From positions 427,001 to 491,000 of the forward strand of contig JAXHMK010000009.1 of NCBI GenBank assembly GCA_034521495.1: a stretch of DNA of 64,000 bases, read 5' to 3'. The position numbers and the translations under genes are program-made. Below, piece after piece: positions 45,878-55,445 of the stretch (the first letter of the stretch is position 1; every line of letters starts with the position of its first letter). The notes under the pieces are model-generated. The model searched no databases. It was not told where the DNA came from and was given only the letters and a program-made list of their open reading frames with translations. The stretch comes from Balneolaceae bacterium (GTDB lineage: Bacteria > Bacteroidota > Rhodothermia > Balneolales > Balneolaceae).

Positions 45878-47668
45878 ATGAGTAAAGAAAATGAAAAATG
45901 GATGCTTCAAGATTTTGAAAAATGGGTGGATTCAACCATCACATCAAGGGGGCAAAGTTATTATAAATATGGTTCTGTAACGGATCTTGAGCAGATTAAA
46001 AAAAATGTATGGATTGCCGAAGTTGAAGGAAGCCATCTTTATACTGTGGATGTTCAGATAAATGACGATTTTGAGATCTGTCTGGCTTCTTGTAACTGCC
46101 CGTATGATCATGGCCCCATTTGTAAACATATTGTAGCGGTTTTGTTCGATCTGCGAAATCAGTTTTTTGAATCGGATGAGTATGGCAAGATCAAACCGGA
46201 ACAATCACTCTCTACAATAGATACCGGTCAAACGGTTGAACAGGAACTTGACGCTTTGATGTCACAAATTTCTCAGGACGATCTCCGGGCATATCTAAAA
46301 GAAATTCTGTTGAAAGACCGAAATTTACGCTCACGATTCAAGATGCGATTCTCTTCGCTGAAGGAAGCTGAAACCTCCGATGATTACAAAGAGATAATCC
46401 GGGATTTACTGGCTCCCTTTGAACAGCATCAATACGATGATTATTACTACGATTATGATGATCAGGGATATGGAGATATGTGGGTTGATACACAGGAAAA
46501 TTATGATATCCTGGTTGATCTGTTAGAGAAAGCAAAACAGTACCTGGAATCCGGAGATCTGGAAATGGCAATATCCATCTGCAAAGCCATGATCGAAGAA
46601 GCAGAAGCATCGATGGACTATATATACGATTCGGATGGAAGTATCTGGGGGTTGGTTGACTCTGCATTTGAGACACTTTTTTGGATTGCCGAGTCGGGTG
46701 CGAATAAACAGGTTAAGAATGACCTGTTTGAATATGGCATTTCAAATGCACGAAAGCAGAGCAGCGGCCGTGGAGACCGGTTCAATAATTTTCTTGATTT
46801 GGCGATCGCTATGGCAAGCCATTCTGATCAAAACAAGCGTATCGAACGATTATTACTTGATTGTATTCAGTCAAATCATCAGGTCAATACATTCTCCGGC
46901 AGCGGTAACTACAGGAAAGAGCGGTTGATTTCAAAATTGATAGAACTGTATCAAACACTGGGTGAAAATGAAAAGATAAACAAACTCCTCGAACAACATA
47001 AAGATCTGCCTGGAATCAGAACGAAACTGATTGAGCAAGCCTGGGAAGATGAAGACCTCGAAACTGTAAAAACACTGGCCAGGGAAGGGAAGCAAACATC
47101 CAAGTATTCTGGTTTCTCAAATAACCAGTGGACTCAATGGTTACTGAAAGCAGCAGAGGCAGAAAACGACATCAAGAAACAGCGTAAATATGCCAAAGAA
47201 CTCCTGTTTTCTACTAAAAATATCGATTGGTACAAACGGCTAAAAACATTGTATAAGAAAGAGGAGTGGGAGAAAACGCATCAATCCATACTCAAAAAAA
47301 TAAGAGGAAATCAGAATACTACGTGGTTTGCTCCATCCATTATTCCTGCTATCTATATTGAGGAAAAACAGTGGAAAAAGCTCCTCGATTTTGTGCGGAA
47401 ATATTCAAGGTTGGAAACAATCAGAGAATACGACCACTGGCTGAAGAAGCACTATTATGAAGAGTTGATGGAACTGTACCGGGAGGCCATCTTACAGTAT
47501 ATGGAGAATCACACCGGGCGAAAATACTATCGGACAACTTGCGGATATTTTGACCGAATGAAAGGTTTGGGAGGAGTTGAAGAGGCATATGAGTTGGCAG
47601 ATATTTTGAAACGGCAGTACTCCAATCGACCCGCGATGCTCGAGGAGTTTAAGAATGCGGGGTATTAA
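45878..47668 (+). CDS. SWIM zinc-finger protein
   Basis: A 596-residue protein with a SWIM zinc finger: C72 and C74 (SCNCPYDH) and C82 and H84 (ICKHIVA), a CxC-x7-CxH arrangement that binds zinc and probably nucleic acid or protein. The long C-terminal part is helical and rich in charged residues, TPR-like, including a tyrosine/aspartate-rich stretch near residue 190 (YDDYYYDYDDQGYG). In some bacteria SWIM proteins sit with Snf2 helicases, but none is here. It precedes hsdR by 124 bp on the same strand; whether it belongs to the restriction locus is unknown. Confidence 0.85.
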   Translation: MSKENEKWMLQDFEKWVDSTITSRGQSYYKYGSVTDLEQIKKNVWIAEVEGSHLYTVDVQINDDFEICLASCNCPYDHGPICKHIVAVLFDLRNQFFESDEYGKIKPEQSLSTIDTGQTVEQELDALMSQISQDDLRAYLKEILLKDRNLRSRFKMRFSSLKEAETSDDYKEIIRDLLAPFEQHQYDDYYYDYDDQGYGDMWVDTQENYDILVDLLEKAKQYLESGDLEMAISICKAMIEEAEASMDYIYDSDGSIWGLVDSAFETLFWIAESGANKQVKNDLFEYGISNARKQSSGRGDRFNNFLDLAIAMASHSDQNKRIERLLLDCIQSNHQVNTFSGSGNYRKERLISKLIELYQTLGENEKINKLLEQHKDLPGIRTKLIEQAWEDEDLETVKTLAREGKQTSKYSGFSNNQWTQWLLKAAEAENDIKKQRKYAKELLFSTKNIDWYKRLKTLYKKEEWEKTHQSILKKIRGNQNTTWFAPSIIPAIYIEEKQWKKLLDFVRKYSRLETIREYDHWLKKHYYEELMELYREAILQYMENHTGRKYYRTTCGYFDRMKGLGGVEEAYELADILKRQYSNRPAMLEEFKNAGY

Positions 47669-47792
47669 GTTCAATAATAGATCTGCCGGTGAATAGGTAG
47701 TTCATCGATTTGTTGGCAGAAGGGGGTTAATATTCCACTTTTCCTAACTTCTTGTATATTAAAGCCTCAAAGAACTACTTGAAGGGTACGCT

Positions 47793-50161
47793 ATGAATCG
47801 ATCGGAGCTTTCGGAAACTGACATTCGAACCAAATACATTACACCTGCATTGATGGATGCCGGTTGGGATCTGCATAAACAGATTCGCGAGGAGAAGTAT
47901 TTTACTGATGGCCGGATTCGGGTTCGGGGATCGGTTGCGTCAAGAGAAACAGGAAAGAAGGCCGATTATATTCTCTATTACAAAAGAGGAATTCCACTCG
48001 CTGTCATTGAGGCCAAAGATCACAATCATTCTATTGGTGCCGGAATGCAGCAGGCTTTGGATTATGGCGATATTCTGGATATACCGTTTGTTTACAGCTC
48101 CAATGGATCGGGCTTTTTAGAACATGACCGCACAAAGACGGAAGGTTCCATTGAGACTGAATTGACAATGGAGCAGTTTCCTTCTCCAAAAGAGTTGTGG
48201 CAACGCTATTGTAACTATAAAGGATTCGACAATAAGCAGGAGAAACTGGTTAAGCAGCCCTATCACTTTGAGCAAGATGGCCGAACTCTTCGCTATTACC
48301 AGGAAATAGCTGTGAACCGAACAGTGGAGGCGATTGCGAAAGGCCAGGATCGAATTTTATTGGTCATGGCAACTGGTACCGGCAAAACATTGACAGCCTT
48401 CCAAATCATATGGAGAATCTGGAAAGCCGGTGAGAACAAACGAATTCTTTACCTGGCTGACCGAAATATCCTGGTGGATGATCCCATCCGTAAATACTTT
48501 GGTTCGCTGAAAGATGTGGTTCATAAAATTCAGCGGGGAAAGGTTAGCAAGGCTCATCAAATCTATTTTGCATTGTATCAGGCAGTGACCGGAAATGAAG
48601 ATTATTCGGATGTCTTCAAAGAGTACTCCAGGGATTTCTTTGATCTGATTATTATTGATGAGTGTCACCGCGGGAGTGCAGCAGCCGATTCAGCCTGGCG
48701 CAGAGTGTTGGAATATTTTGACAGCGCTACTCACATCGGTTTAACTGCTACTCCGAAAGAAACGAATACGGTTTCCAACATCCACTATTTTGGTGAGCCG
48801 ATCTATACCTACTCTCTGAAACAAGGAATTGAAGATGGATTTCTTGCACCTTACAAAGTGGTGCGGTTTACCATTGATAAAGACGCTGAAGGCTGGCGGC
48901 CGGAGGATGGATTTGTCGATAAGTATGGTAACATCGTACCGGATCGTGAATACAACCAAAAAGATTATGACCGAGAATTGATTCTTGAAAAACGAACGGA
49001 GTTGGTTGCCCGAAAAGTCACGGAATTCCTCAAAGAGACCGACCGATATGCCAAAACCATTGTTTTCTGTATTGATATTGATCATGCGGAACGAATGAGG
49101 CAGGCACTGGTCAACCTGAATGCAGACCTGGTGAACAAGGATAGCCGATACGTGATGCGAATTACGGGTGATGAAAAAGCGGGAAAGATGGAGCTGGATA
49201 ACTTTATGGATGAAGAAGAAAGCTATCCGGTTATTGCCACGACATCAAAACTGCTGACCACCGGCGTAGATATTCCCACCTGTAAGTTCATCGTTCTGGA
49301 TGCGAATATTGGTTCCATGACGGAATTCAAGCAGATTATTGGAAGGGGAACCCGCATCAGTGAAGATTACGGGAAGATGTATTTCACCATCATGGATTTC
49401 CGAAATGTAACCCGCCACTTTGCCGATCCGGACTTTGATGGAGAACCGGTACAAGCATCAGAATTTGGTCCCAATGATTCTCCCGTTCCGCCACAAGAAG
49501 AGGAAGAGCCGCTCGGTAATTATCCCGATTCTCCTGAAATACATGAAGATGGATATGAATGGGAAGACGATGGTGGTGAAATAACCGATGGCGATGTTCG
49601 CAGATTCTATGTAGACAATGTAGAAGTAAAACTCCTGAATCAACGGGTTCAGTATTATGATGATGACGGGAAGTTGGTCACGGAATCTCTGAAAGATTAT
49701 TCCCGCAAGAAAATTAATGAGAAATATGGCTCTCTGGATGAATTTCTCCGCAAGTGGAAGGACTCCGAGAAGAAGCAAGCCATCGTCGAAGAACTGGAAG
49801 AAACCGGAGTTGTATTTTCAGAACTCAAGAAAGAGGTAGATAAAGACCTCGATCCGTTTGATCTGATTTGCCATGTAGCCTTTGAACAACCTCCCCTTAC
49901 CCGACAAGAACGGGCAAATAATGTGAAGAAGCGAAACTATTTTGGAAAATATTCGGGAACTGCTAAAGAATGTACTGGAAGCTCTGCTTGGATAAGTACG
50001 AAGATGAAGGCCTCGAAAACCTGGAAGATATGAATATTCTTCGCTTAGATCCTTTCAATAATATGGGTACACCGATGGAGATTATTCAGGAATTTGGCGG
50101 AAAAGATGAATACCTGAAAGCGATTCATGAGATTGAGGATGAGCTTTATAAATCAGCATAA
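47793..50161 (+). pseudogene. hsdR: Type I restriction endonuclease subunit R (HsdR, EcoAI-like) with C-terminal frameshifts
   Basis: HsdR cuts and translocates unmethylated DNA using ATP. The N-terminal nuclease domain has D58 and the E73-A-K75 pair (VIEAKDHN); Walker A is ATGTGKT at 193-199, the helicase DEAD box is DECH at 289-292, and the second RecA domain carries the usual TTSKLLTTGVDIPTC. The main frame stays open to 50033 (746 residues). Homology continues in another frame to 50161 (LDKYEDEGLENLEDMNILR...). Removing an extra T near 49971 and an extra G near 49990 restores the expected VLEALLDKYEDEG. As written, the C-terminal region that binds the methylase is lost. Confidence 0.88.
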
Positions 50162-51235
50162 TGAAACTTAATAATGAAAAAGTATCCAGACTAAGAGATA
50201 AGATTAAAGACTCTTTCGGATTCGTCCTAATCATAAAACCATATATATAGATGTAGGTGGAAACATTGGTAGATTTAATTAGAACAGCATCAAATTGATA
50301 CATGGACGACGAGGATCAGGTAAATCCTTTCTATTAATTCAGTTTGGCAAAAATGATGATTGCTGTAAGCCAAGGTTCGATTCCTATACAAGATGGTATT
50401 GATGCTGATGAAAAGTTACAAAGCTATCAGATAGTCTAATAAGGATTGTATTAGACGTATTGAATCATGCCAAGTAGCAAATTCCAAACTACAATTCTGG
50501 ATTTCAGATTACGATTTAAATAAAGCAATAGACGAATTAAGGACTACTTAACCTGACTGACGATAGCATAGTGTTAAAAAAAACGATGAGTATGTCAAAG
50601 AAGTTCTGCAGATGATAGATCTGGAAATGTAAATTTTTCAGGAGGGACTAATTCAATCAAAGGGAGGAAATGAATATATAGAAGACTAAAGATAGTATTA
50701 CTTGCAAGACGACTTCTGATTTTAGAAATGTATTGACATGCAGCTGTTATCAGCATTTTTACTAAGTCATGAGCAGTGATGGCGTCGCAGTAGCTGAGAA
50801 GCTTGCTAATTTGCTAGGTACGGCGTCGAAGCTTGTCTCAGAAGAAATTAGATGCACAAGTGTGGATGGTTATAGGTTACCTGGAGGTGCAAATACGAAT
50901 GAGCAGTCTAAAAGAAGCAATTTCTAATACGTAATGCTCTTATAGGCCTTATTACTCCACGCAGGCTTGAAGTCATTAGCTATGTTTTGTCTGTCAGTCA
51001 AGCTATGGTCAGCAAGACGGGGGACTTGCCGAAGCGACAATTATCAGACGTTCAATGCTTCAGTTAATTACAGAATTGAGCCAGTTCCTTAACCGTGAAG
51101 AAGAGAAACCACAGTTATGCTGTCAAGATTGATTGATGAGCCTTATAACGTCGTCAAATTCAATGGTTCGTAAAATGTTTCACTCCCGAACCCCTAAATC
51201 TGTCCATTATCCGACACGGATCGGATATCCATTCA
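50161..51235 (+). pseudogene. Decayed P-loop ATPase gene between hsdR and hsdM
   Basis: No ORF longer than 60 codons survives, but coding segments are readable in alternating frames. The ATG at 50161 overlaps the hsdR stop (TAATG). A Walker A motif, GRRGSGKS, is encoded at 50304-50327 after IDVGGNIGRF. Later fragments read WISDYDLNKAIDEL, RSGNVNFSGGTNSIKG, VDGYRLPGGANTNEQ, NALIGLITPRRLEVISYVLS and RLIDEPYNVVKF. The pattern is a single ATPase of about 350 residues with many small indels. Accessory ATPases inside type I loci are known; this one is broken or badly assembled. Confidence 0.6.
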
Positions 51236-51244
51236 AGACAATTT

Positions 51245-52618
51245 ATGCGCAGAAGAGGTGCCGGAGTTGACGGCGATGCGCAGCGGATCTCTCAACTTGG
51301 ATGGATGCTGTTTCTGAAGGTTTTTGATGATTACGAAACCGAGCAGGAGCTCATGACCGATGACTATGAGTCTCCCATCCCAGAAAAGTACCGGTACCGC
51401 AACTGGGCGCATGATGAAGAGGGAATCACCGGGGATGCCCTGCTGGAGTTCATCGATGAGCTGTTCAAGGAGATGAAGGAGATGGAGCTGGACGAGAAGA
51501 GTCCCCGGCTGGCCTTTGTGGTGAAATCCATTTTTGAGGATTCCTACAACTACATGAAATCGGGGACGCTGCTCCGGCAGGTGGTGAACAAGCTGAATGA
51601 GATCAACTTCAACAAGAAGGACGACCGCCATCAGTTCAACGATCTGTACGAGAAGATCCTGAAGGACCTGCAAAGTGCGGGCAATGCCGGGGAGTATTAC
51701 ACGCCCCGTGCGGTCACCAAATTCATGACGCAGATGATCGATCCCAGGATCGGGGAAACGGTGTTTGATCCGGCGTGCGGAACGGGTGGATTCCTGGTGG
51801 ATGCCATCGAGCATATGAAGGAGCAGTCGTCATCCATTGAGGATCTGAAAGCCTTTCAGGAGAATATTCAGGGCGTGGAGAAAAAGCCGATGCCGCACAT
51901 GCTCTGCACCACCAACCTGATCTTGCACGGCATTGATGTGCCGAAGGTCCGGCGGGATAACACCCTCAACAAGCCGTACAACGAGTACAAAGCCAAAGAC
52001 CGCGTGGATGTGGTGCTGACCAATCCTCCCTTTGGCGGACAGGAAGAAGACGGCATCGAAAAGAACTTTCCGGCACAGTTTCAGACGCGGGAAACGGCCG
52101 ACCTGTTTTTGGTGCTCATCATGCGCCTGCTGAAAGAAGATGGCCGGTGCGCCCTGGTACTTCCCGACGGATTTCTGTTTGGGGAAGGCGTGAAAACCCG
52201 CATCAAGGAAAAACTGCTGAAGGAGAATAACCTGCATACCATCGTGCGCCTGCCCAAAGGCGTGTTTGCGCCCTACACCAGCATCAACACCAATTTGCTG
52301 TTTTTTGAGAAAGGCGGCTCCACCGATGAGGTGTGGTATTTTGAACACCGCTATCCCGAAGGCTACAAGAGCTACTCCAAAACCAAACCCATCCGCATTG
52401 AGGAGTTTGATGTAGAAAAGAGTGGTGGGAATGACCGCAAAGAAACCGATCAGGCCTGGAAGGTAACCACCGAAGAAATCGAGAAGCGGAATTACAACCT
52501 CGATATAAAGAACCCGAACTCCGAGGAAAATCAGAGTTACGATGTAGAGGCTTTGCTGGCCAAGCGGAATAGTCTGAATGAAGAGATTCAGAAATCTGAG
52601 TCGTTCGTTGCTGAATGA
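51245..52618 (+). CDS. hsdM: Type I restriction-modification DNA methyltransferase HsdM (N-terminus short)
   Basis: The N6-adenine methylase subunit. SAM-binding motif I is DPACGTGGF starting at residue 175, catalytic motif IV is NPPFGG at about 260. The N-terminal helical domain contains AGVDGDAQRISQLGWMLFLKVFDD, which normally follows about 20-25 residues that are absent or unreadable here (upstream sequence is disturbed). The 457-residue ORF is otherwise intact. Base composition is clearly more GC-rich than the decayed region upstream, a sign of separate origin of the segments. Binds HsdS and HsdR. Confidence 0.9.
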   Translation: MRRRGAGVDGDAQRISQLGWMLFLKVFDDYETEQELMTDDYESPIPEKYRYRNWAHDEEGITGDALLEFIDELFKEMKEMELDEKSPRLAFVVKSIFEDSYNYMKSGTLLRQVVNKLNEINFNKKDDRHQFNDLYEKILKDLQSAGNAGEYYTPRAVTKFMTQMIDPRIGETVFDPACGTGGFLVDAIEHMKEQSSSIEDLKAFQENIQGVEKKPMPHMLCTTNLILHGIDVPKVRRDNTLNKPYNEYKAKDRVDVVLTNPPFGGQEEDGIEKNFPAQFQTRETADLFLVLIMRLLKEDGRCALVLPDGFLFGEGVKTRIKEKLLKENNLHTIVRLPKGVFAPYTSINTNLLFFEKGGSTDEVWYFEHRYPEGYKSYSKTKPIRIEEFDVEKSGGNDRKETDQAWKVTTEEIEKRNYNLDIKNPNSEENQSYDVEALLAKRNSLNEEIQKSESFVAE

Positions 52619-52654
52619 GCTGAAGGAGACCTTAGCGTAAAACACCTCTCCCAA

Positions 52655-52674
52655 CCCTCTCCTCGAGGAGAGGG
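52655..52674. repeat. CCCTCTCC/GGAGAGGG palindrome (family E)
   Basis: CCCTCTCCTCGAGGAGAGGG is a perfect 20-bp palindrome between hsdM and the DUF559 gene. Related palindromes lie at 53209-53228 and 53288-53307 inside and after the DUF559 ORF and at 60103-60155. Confidence 0.85.
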
Positions 52675-52738
52675 CAGAAGTGCTCTTGTGAGCACTTCGC
52701 TTTTGGTTAACAGTAATTTAATGGTTTTAAATCTATCT

Positions 52739-53371
52739 ATGGCAGATGATCAAAAACATAGCGCTCCCCTCTCCCGTGGAAGAAGGGCCGGAGGTGAGGA
52801 CGAAAAGGGCAAGAAATCGCCAAAACTCCCTCTCCACGCCGGTGCGGAGCCGCATCAGTTTAAGTACGCCCGTCAGTTACGCCGAGACATGACCAAAGCA
52901 GAAAAAGTTCTCTGGGAACATCTGCGTGCTCGGCGTTTTTTAAATATGAAGTTTAGAAGGCAGCATCCGATTTTGGAATTTATAGCAGACTTTTATTGCC
53001 ACAAATTAAAACTGATTGTGGAAGTGGATGGCGAGTATCACGAAGAAGATGATGCAACATATTACGATAGCGAGCGGACGAAAGAGCTGAAACGATACGG
53101 GTATTCTGTAGTTCGTTTTTCGAATGAGCGAATTTTAAAAAATATAGATGAGGTTTTAGTGGAACTGAAGGAGTTAGTTACTCGACTCAGAAAAACCTCT
53201 CCCCAAATCCCTCTCCAGCAGGAGAGGGGCTTTCGTGGGCAATCAATAGATTCTGCTGAAATTCATATTACAAGCCAGAAATCCACACCCTCTCCTCGAG
53301 GAGAGGGCCGGGAGAGGTGGAAAACAGAGGAGACAAAACATGAACCTAACCGACCTACTGGACGAATTTAA
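52739..53371 (+). CDS. DUF559 (Vsr-like) endonuclease domain protein
   Basis: The core (starting FKYARQLRRDMTKAEKVLWE at about 52858) is a DUF559/MTES-1575 PD-(D/E)xK fold: LEFIADFYCHKLKLIVEVDG supplies the D..E-V-D acidic residues, followed by ERTKELKRYGYSVVRF. Related to the Vsr mismatch endonuclease. Start is uncertain (GTG 52688, ATG 52721 or 52739), because the first ~40 codons and the last ~45 codons are translations of family E palindromes and flanking DNA, so real length is probably near 110-130 residues. Genes like this often sit between hsdM and hsdS; its role there is unknown. Confidence 0.7.
   Translation: MADDQKHSAPLSRGRRAGGEDEKGKKSPKLPLHAGAEPHQFKYARQLRRDMTKAEKVLWEHLRARRFLNMKFRRQHPILEFIADFYCHKLKLIVEVDGEYHEEDDATYYDSERTKELKRYGYSVVRFSNERILKNIDEVLVELKELVTRLRKTSPQIPLQQERGFRGQSIDSAEIHITSQKSTPSPRGEGRERWKTEETKHEPNRPTGRI
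53209..53307. repeat. Two family E palindromes at the 3' end of the DUF559 gene
   Basis: CCCTCTCCAGCAGGAGAGGG (53209-53228) and CCCTCTCCTCGAGGAGAGGG (53288-53307) lie about 60 bp apart, read through by the DUF559 frame. Together with the copy at 52655 they bracket this gene. Confidence 0.75.
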
Positions 53372-55009
53372 CGTCGTCATAGACACCGCCGAAGGGCTGA
53401 CCGAACTCCGCTCCCTCATCCTGGGACTGGCCGTTCGCGGAAAACTGGTTCCCCAAGATCCCAATGATGAACCGGCTTCGGAGTTGTTGAAGAAGATTGA
53501 GGCAGAGAAAGAACGGCTTTACGAAGAAGGTGAAATTAGGAAACCTAAAGAAAGCCAAAGTTATTAGATGAATGTGATTTCGAAGACTATGCCAAATAAT
53601 TGGCTTTGGACATTAATTTCACATCCATAGTTGATGTGATATCCACTTCCGGGCACAAAGTTATAAAGAGGATTTCGAGGATGAATGCCAGTTTATCCAG
53701 ATGAACTGATTTGGGGCAGTCATTTATCGGGAGTTATTGCTGATAATGAAAGTAAATTATATTAAGATTACCTCGGGATTTAGTGATCTTTGGTGATCAC
53801 ACCTGTGAAGTAAAATATAGTTGATTTTAGATTTTATAGCAGGTGCAGATGGCATAAAGATATCTTCGTCCTATTTTAATCAATGCTAAATTTTTTTATT
53901 GGTTTATATATCAGGCTCCATTAAGAGACAGAGGTTATGGGCGTCATTATAAAGTTTTAAAAAGAACTTGAAGTCATTCCACTCCCTCCACTCGCCGAAC
54001 AACACCGCATTGTTCAAAAAATAGAATCCCTGTTTGCGGAAGTGGATGAGCTGGAAGCAAAGCTAAACCGGCAAACCAAACTGGATGAGAAGCTGCAGTT
54101 GGCCGTCAATGCCGAAGTGCAACAAGCCCCGGATGCCGAAGCCTCCAAATCCGCCTGGAGCTTCATCACCTCCAACTTCGACACCCTCTACCACACCCCG
54201 GAGGCTATCGACAACCTCAAAAAGAACATCCTGAACGAGGCCGTCCGCGGAAGGCTCGTCCCCCAAAACCCCAACAACGAACCCGCAGCTGAACTCCTCA
54301 AAAAGATCGAAGCTGAGAAACAGCGGTTGTATGATGAGGGAGAAATTCGGAAGCCGAAGGATCTGCCGCCGGTTAAAGAAGATGAGATTCCGTTTGAGAT
54401 ACCGGAGAGTTGGGAGTGGTGTAAGATTGGTCAGATAAATGTAGCTTCAAGTTAAAGACGGAGTACATATAATCCAAAGGATTATGTAAATGATGGAGTA
54501 CCTTTTTTGCGATCTAAAGATATTGGAGATAGGAAGGTGGATTTTGATAACTCGAATATGTATCATAAGAGAAGATACTGAGAAGTTCAAAAGATACATC
54601 GGAATGCCAAAAGCTGGAGATATACTGATAGCATGTATTGGAAGGGTACGATAGGAAGTACTGTGGAGAATGATCTGTGAATAATACTTAAAGACGATAT
54701 TCTGTTCAAAATTGATAGTGTTATACTATTGAATCGATATTCTGATCTATCTAAATAAGTTCTGAAATTTTCTACAATCCAGATTATGGAGTAGAGTGCT
54801 ACAGGATCAGCATATAATGCATTGACAATAACCAAAATTAAAAACTCAGTTTTCCACTACCTCCACTCGAAGAACAACACCGCATTGTCCAGCGCATCGA
54901 AGAGCTCTTTGCCATCTGCGACCGCTTCAAAGCCCAACTGCAGCAGCGCCAAGCGGTGAATGAACGGTTGGTGAAGGGGTTGGTGGGTGAGGTTTTGGAG
55001 GGGAGTTAG
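53340..55009 (+). pseudogene. hsdS: Type I restriction specificity subunit HsdS with both target-recognition domains frame-disrupted
   Basis: HsdS recognises the split DNA target. Conserved region 1 is open (TAEGLTELRSLILGLAVRGK, KKIEAEKERLYEEGEIRKPK) and ends in a stop at 53567. The first recognition domain (about 53568-53970) is readable only in pieces, e.g. LVIFGDHTCEVKY and GADGIKI and RDRGYGRHYK. The central conserved region 54000-54455 is open (PLAEQHRIVQKIESLFAEVDELEAKL, NEAVRGRLVPQNPNNEP). The second recognition domain (54456-54840) again needs frame changes (YNPKDYVNDGVPFLRSKDIG). The last part, LPPLEEQHRIVQRIEELFA, is open to TAG at 55007. The ATG at 53340 has GAGGAG upstream. Confidence 0.85.
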
Positions 55010-55038
55010 AATGGATAAAAGTTATATAAATCACACAT

Positions 55039-55055
55039 GTTCGCAAATTGCGAAC
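55039..55055. promoter_or_regulatory. Candidate operator of higBA
   Basis: GTTCGCAA-A-TTGCGAAC is a perfect inverted repeat of 8 bp arms centred 28 bp before the higB start. HigA antitoxins bind such palindromes and repress their own operon in relatives. Confidence 0.65.
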
Positions 55056-55082
55056 TTTTTTGTAGCTTAGTGCCGTTATGAT

Positions 55083-55427
55083 ATGAGAGTACATCTGATT
55101 AAAGAAAAAACAGTACTGGATTATGCGACAAAACATGCTACATCAGCTGGTGCGTTTGAACGGTGGGTTGAAATAATAAAAAAGGCTGATGTAAACAAGC
55201 CACAAGATTTTGTAAACCTGCTTGGTCGGAAAAATGTAGATATACTGGGTAAGAATAGCGATCGTATCTGTTTTGATGTAGGCGGAAATGATTATAGGAT
55301 CATTTGCTCCTATTACTTTAATGATACCATTGAAACGGTAACATTATTTGTAAAATGGATTGGTACTCACGCGGAGTATGATGCGTTAAACAATCAAGAT
55401 AAACAGTATACAGTTGAAAAGTTTTAA
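55083..55427 (+). CDS. higB: HigB-family mRNA interferase toxin
   Basis: A 114-residue HigB_toxin (PF09907) protein starting RVHLIKEKTVLDYATKHATS and containing NRICFDVGGNDYRIICSYYF-like residues (here DRICFDVGGNDYRIICSY) and FVKWIGTHAEYDAL. These RelE-fold RNases cleave mRNA on the ribosome. Toxin precedes antitoxin, as is usual for hig loci; the gap to higA is 18 bp. Confidence 0.93.
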   Translation: MRVHLIKEKTVLDYATKHATSAGAFERWVEIIKKADVNKPQDFVNLLGRKNVDILGKNSDRICFDVGGNDYRIICSYYFNDTIETVTLFVKWIGTHAEYDALNNQDKQYTVEKF

Positions 55428-55445
55428 AGGGTTAAGGGGAAAACA

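Noticed and set aside
50371-50395. tRNA-like T-loop word GGTTCGATTCC
   Set aside because: No acceptor stem, D-arm or anticodon arm can be built around it, and it reads as part of the decayed ATPase coding sequence.
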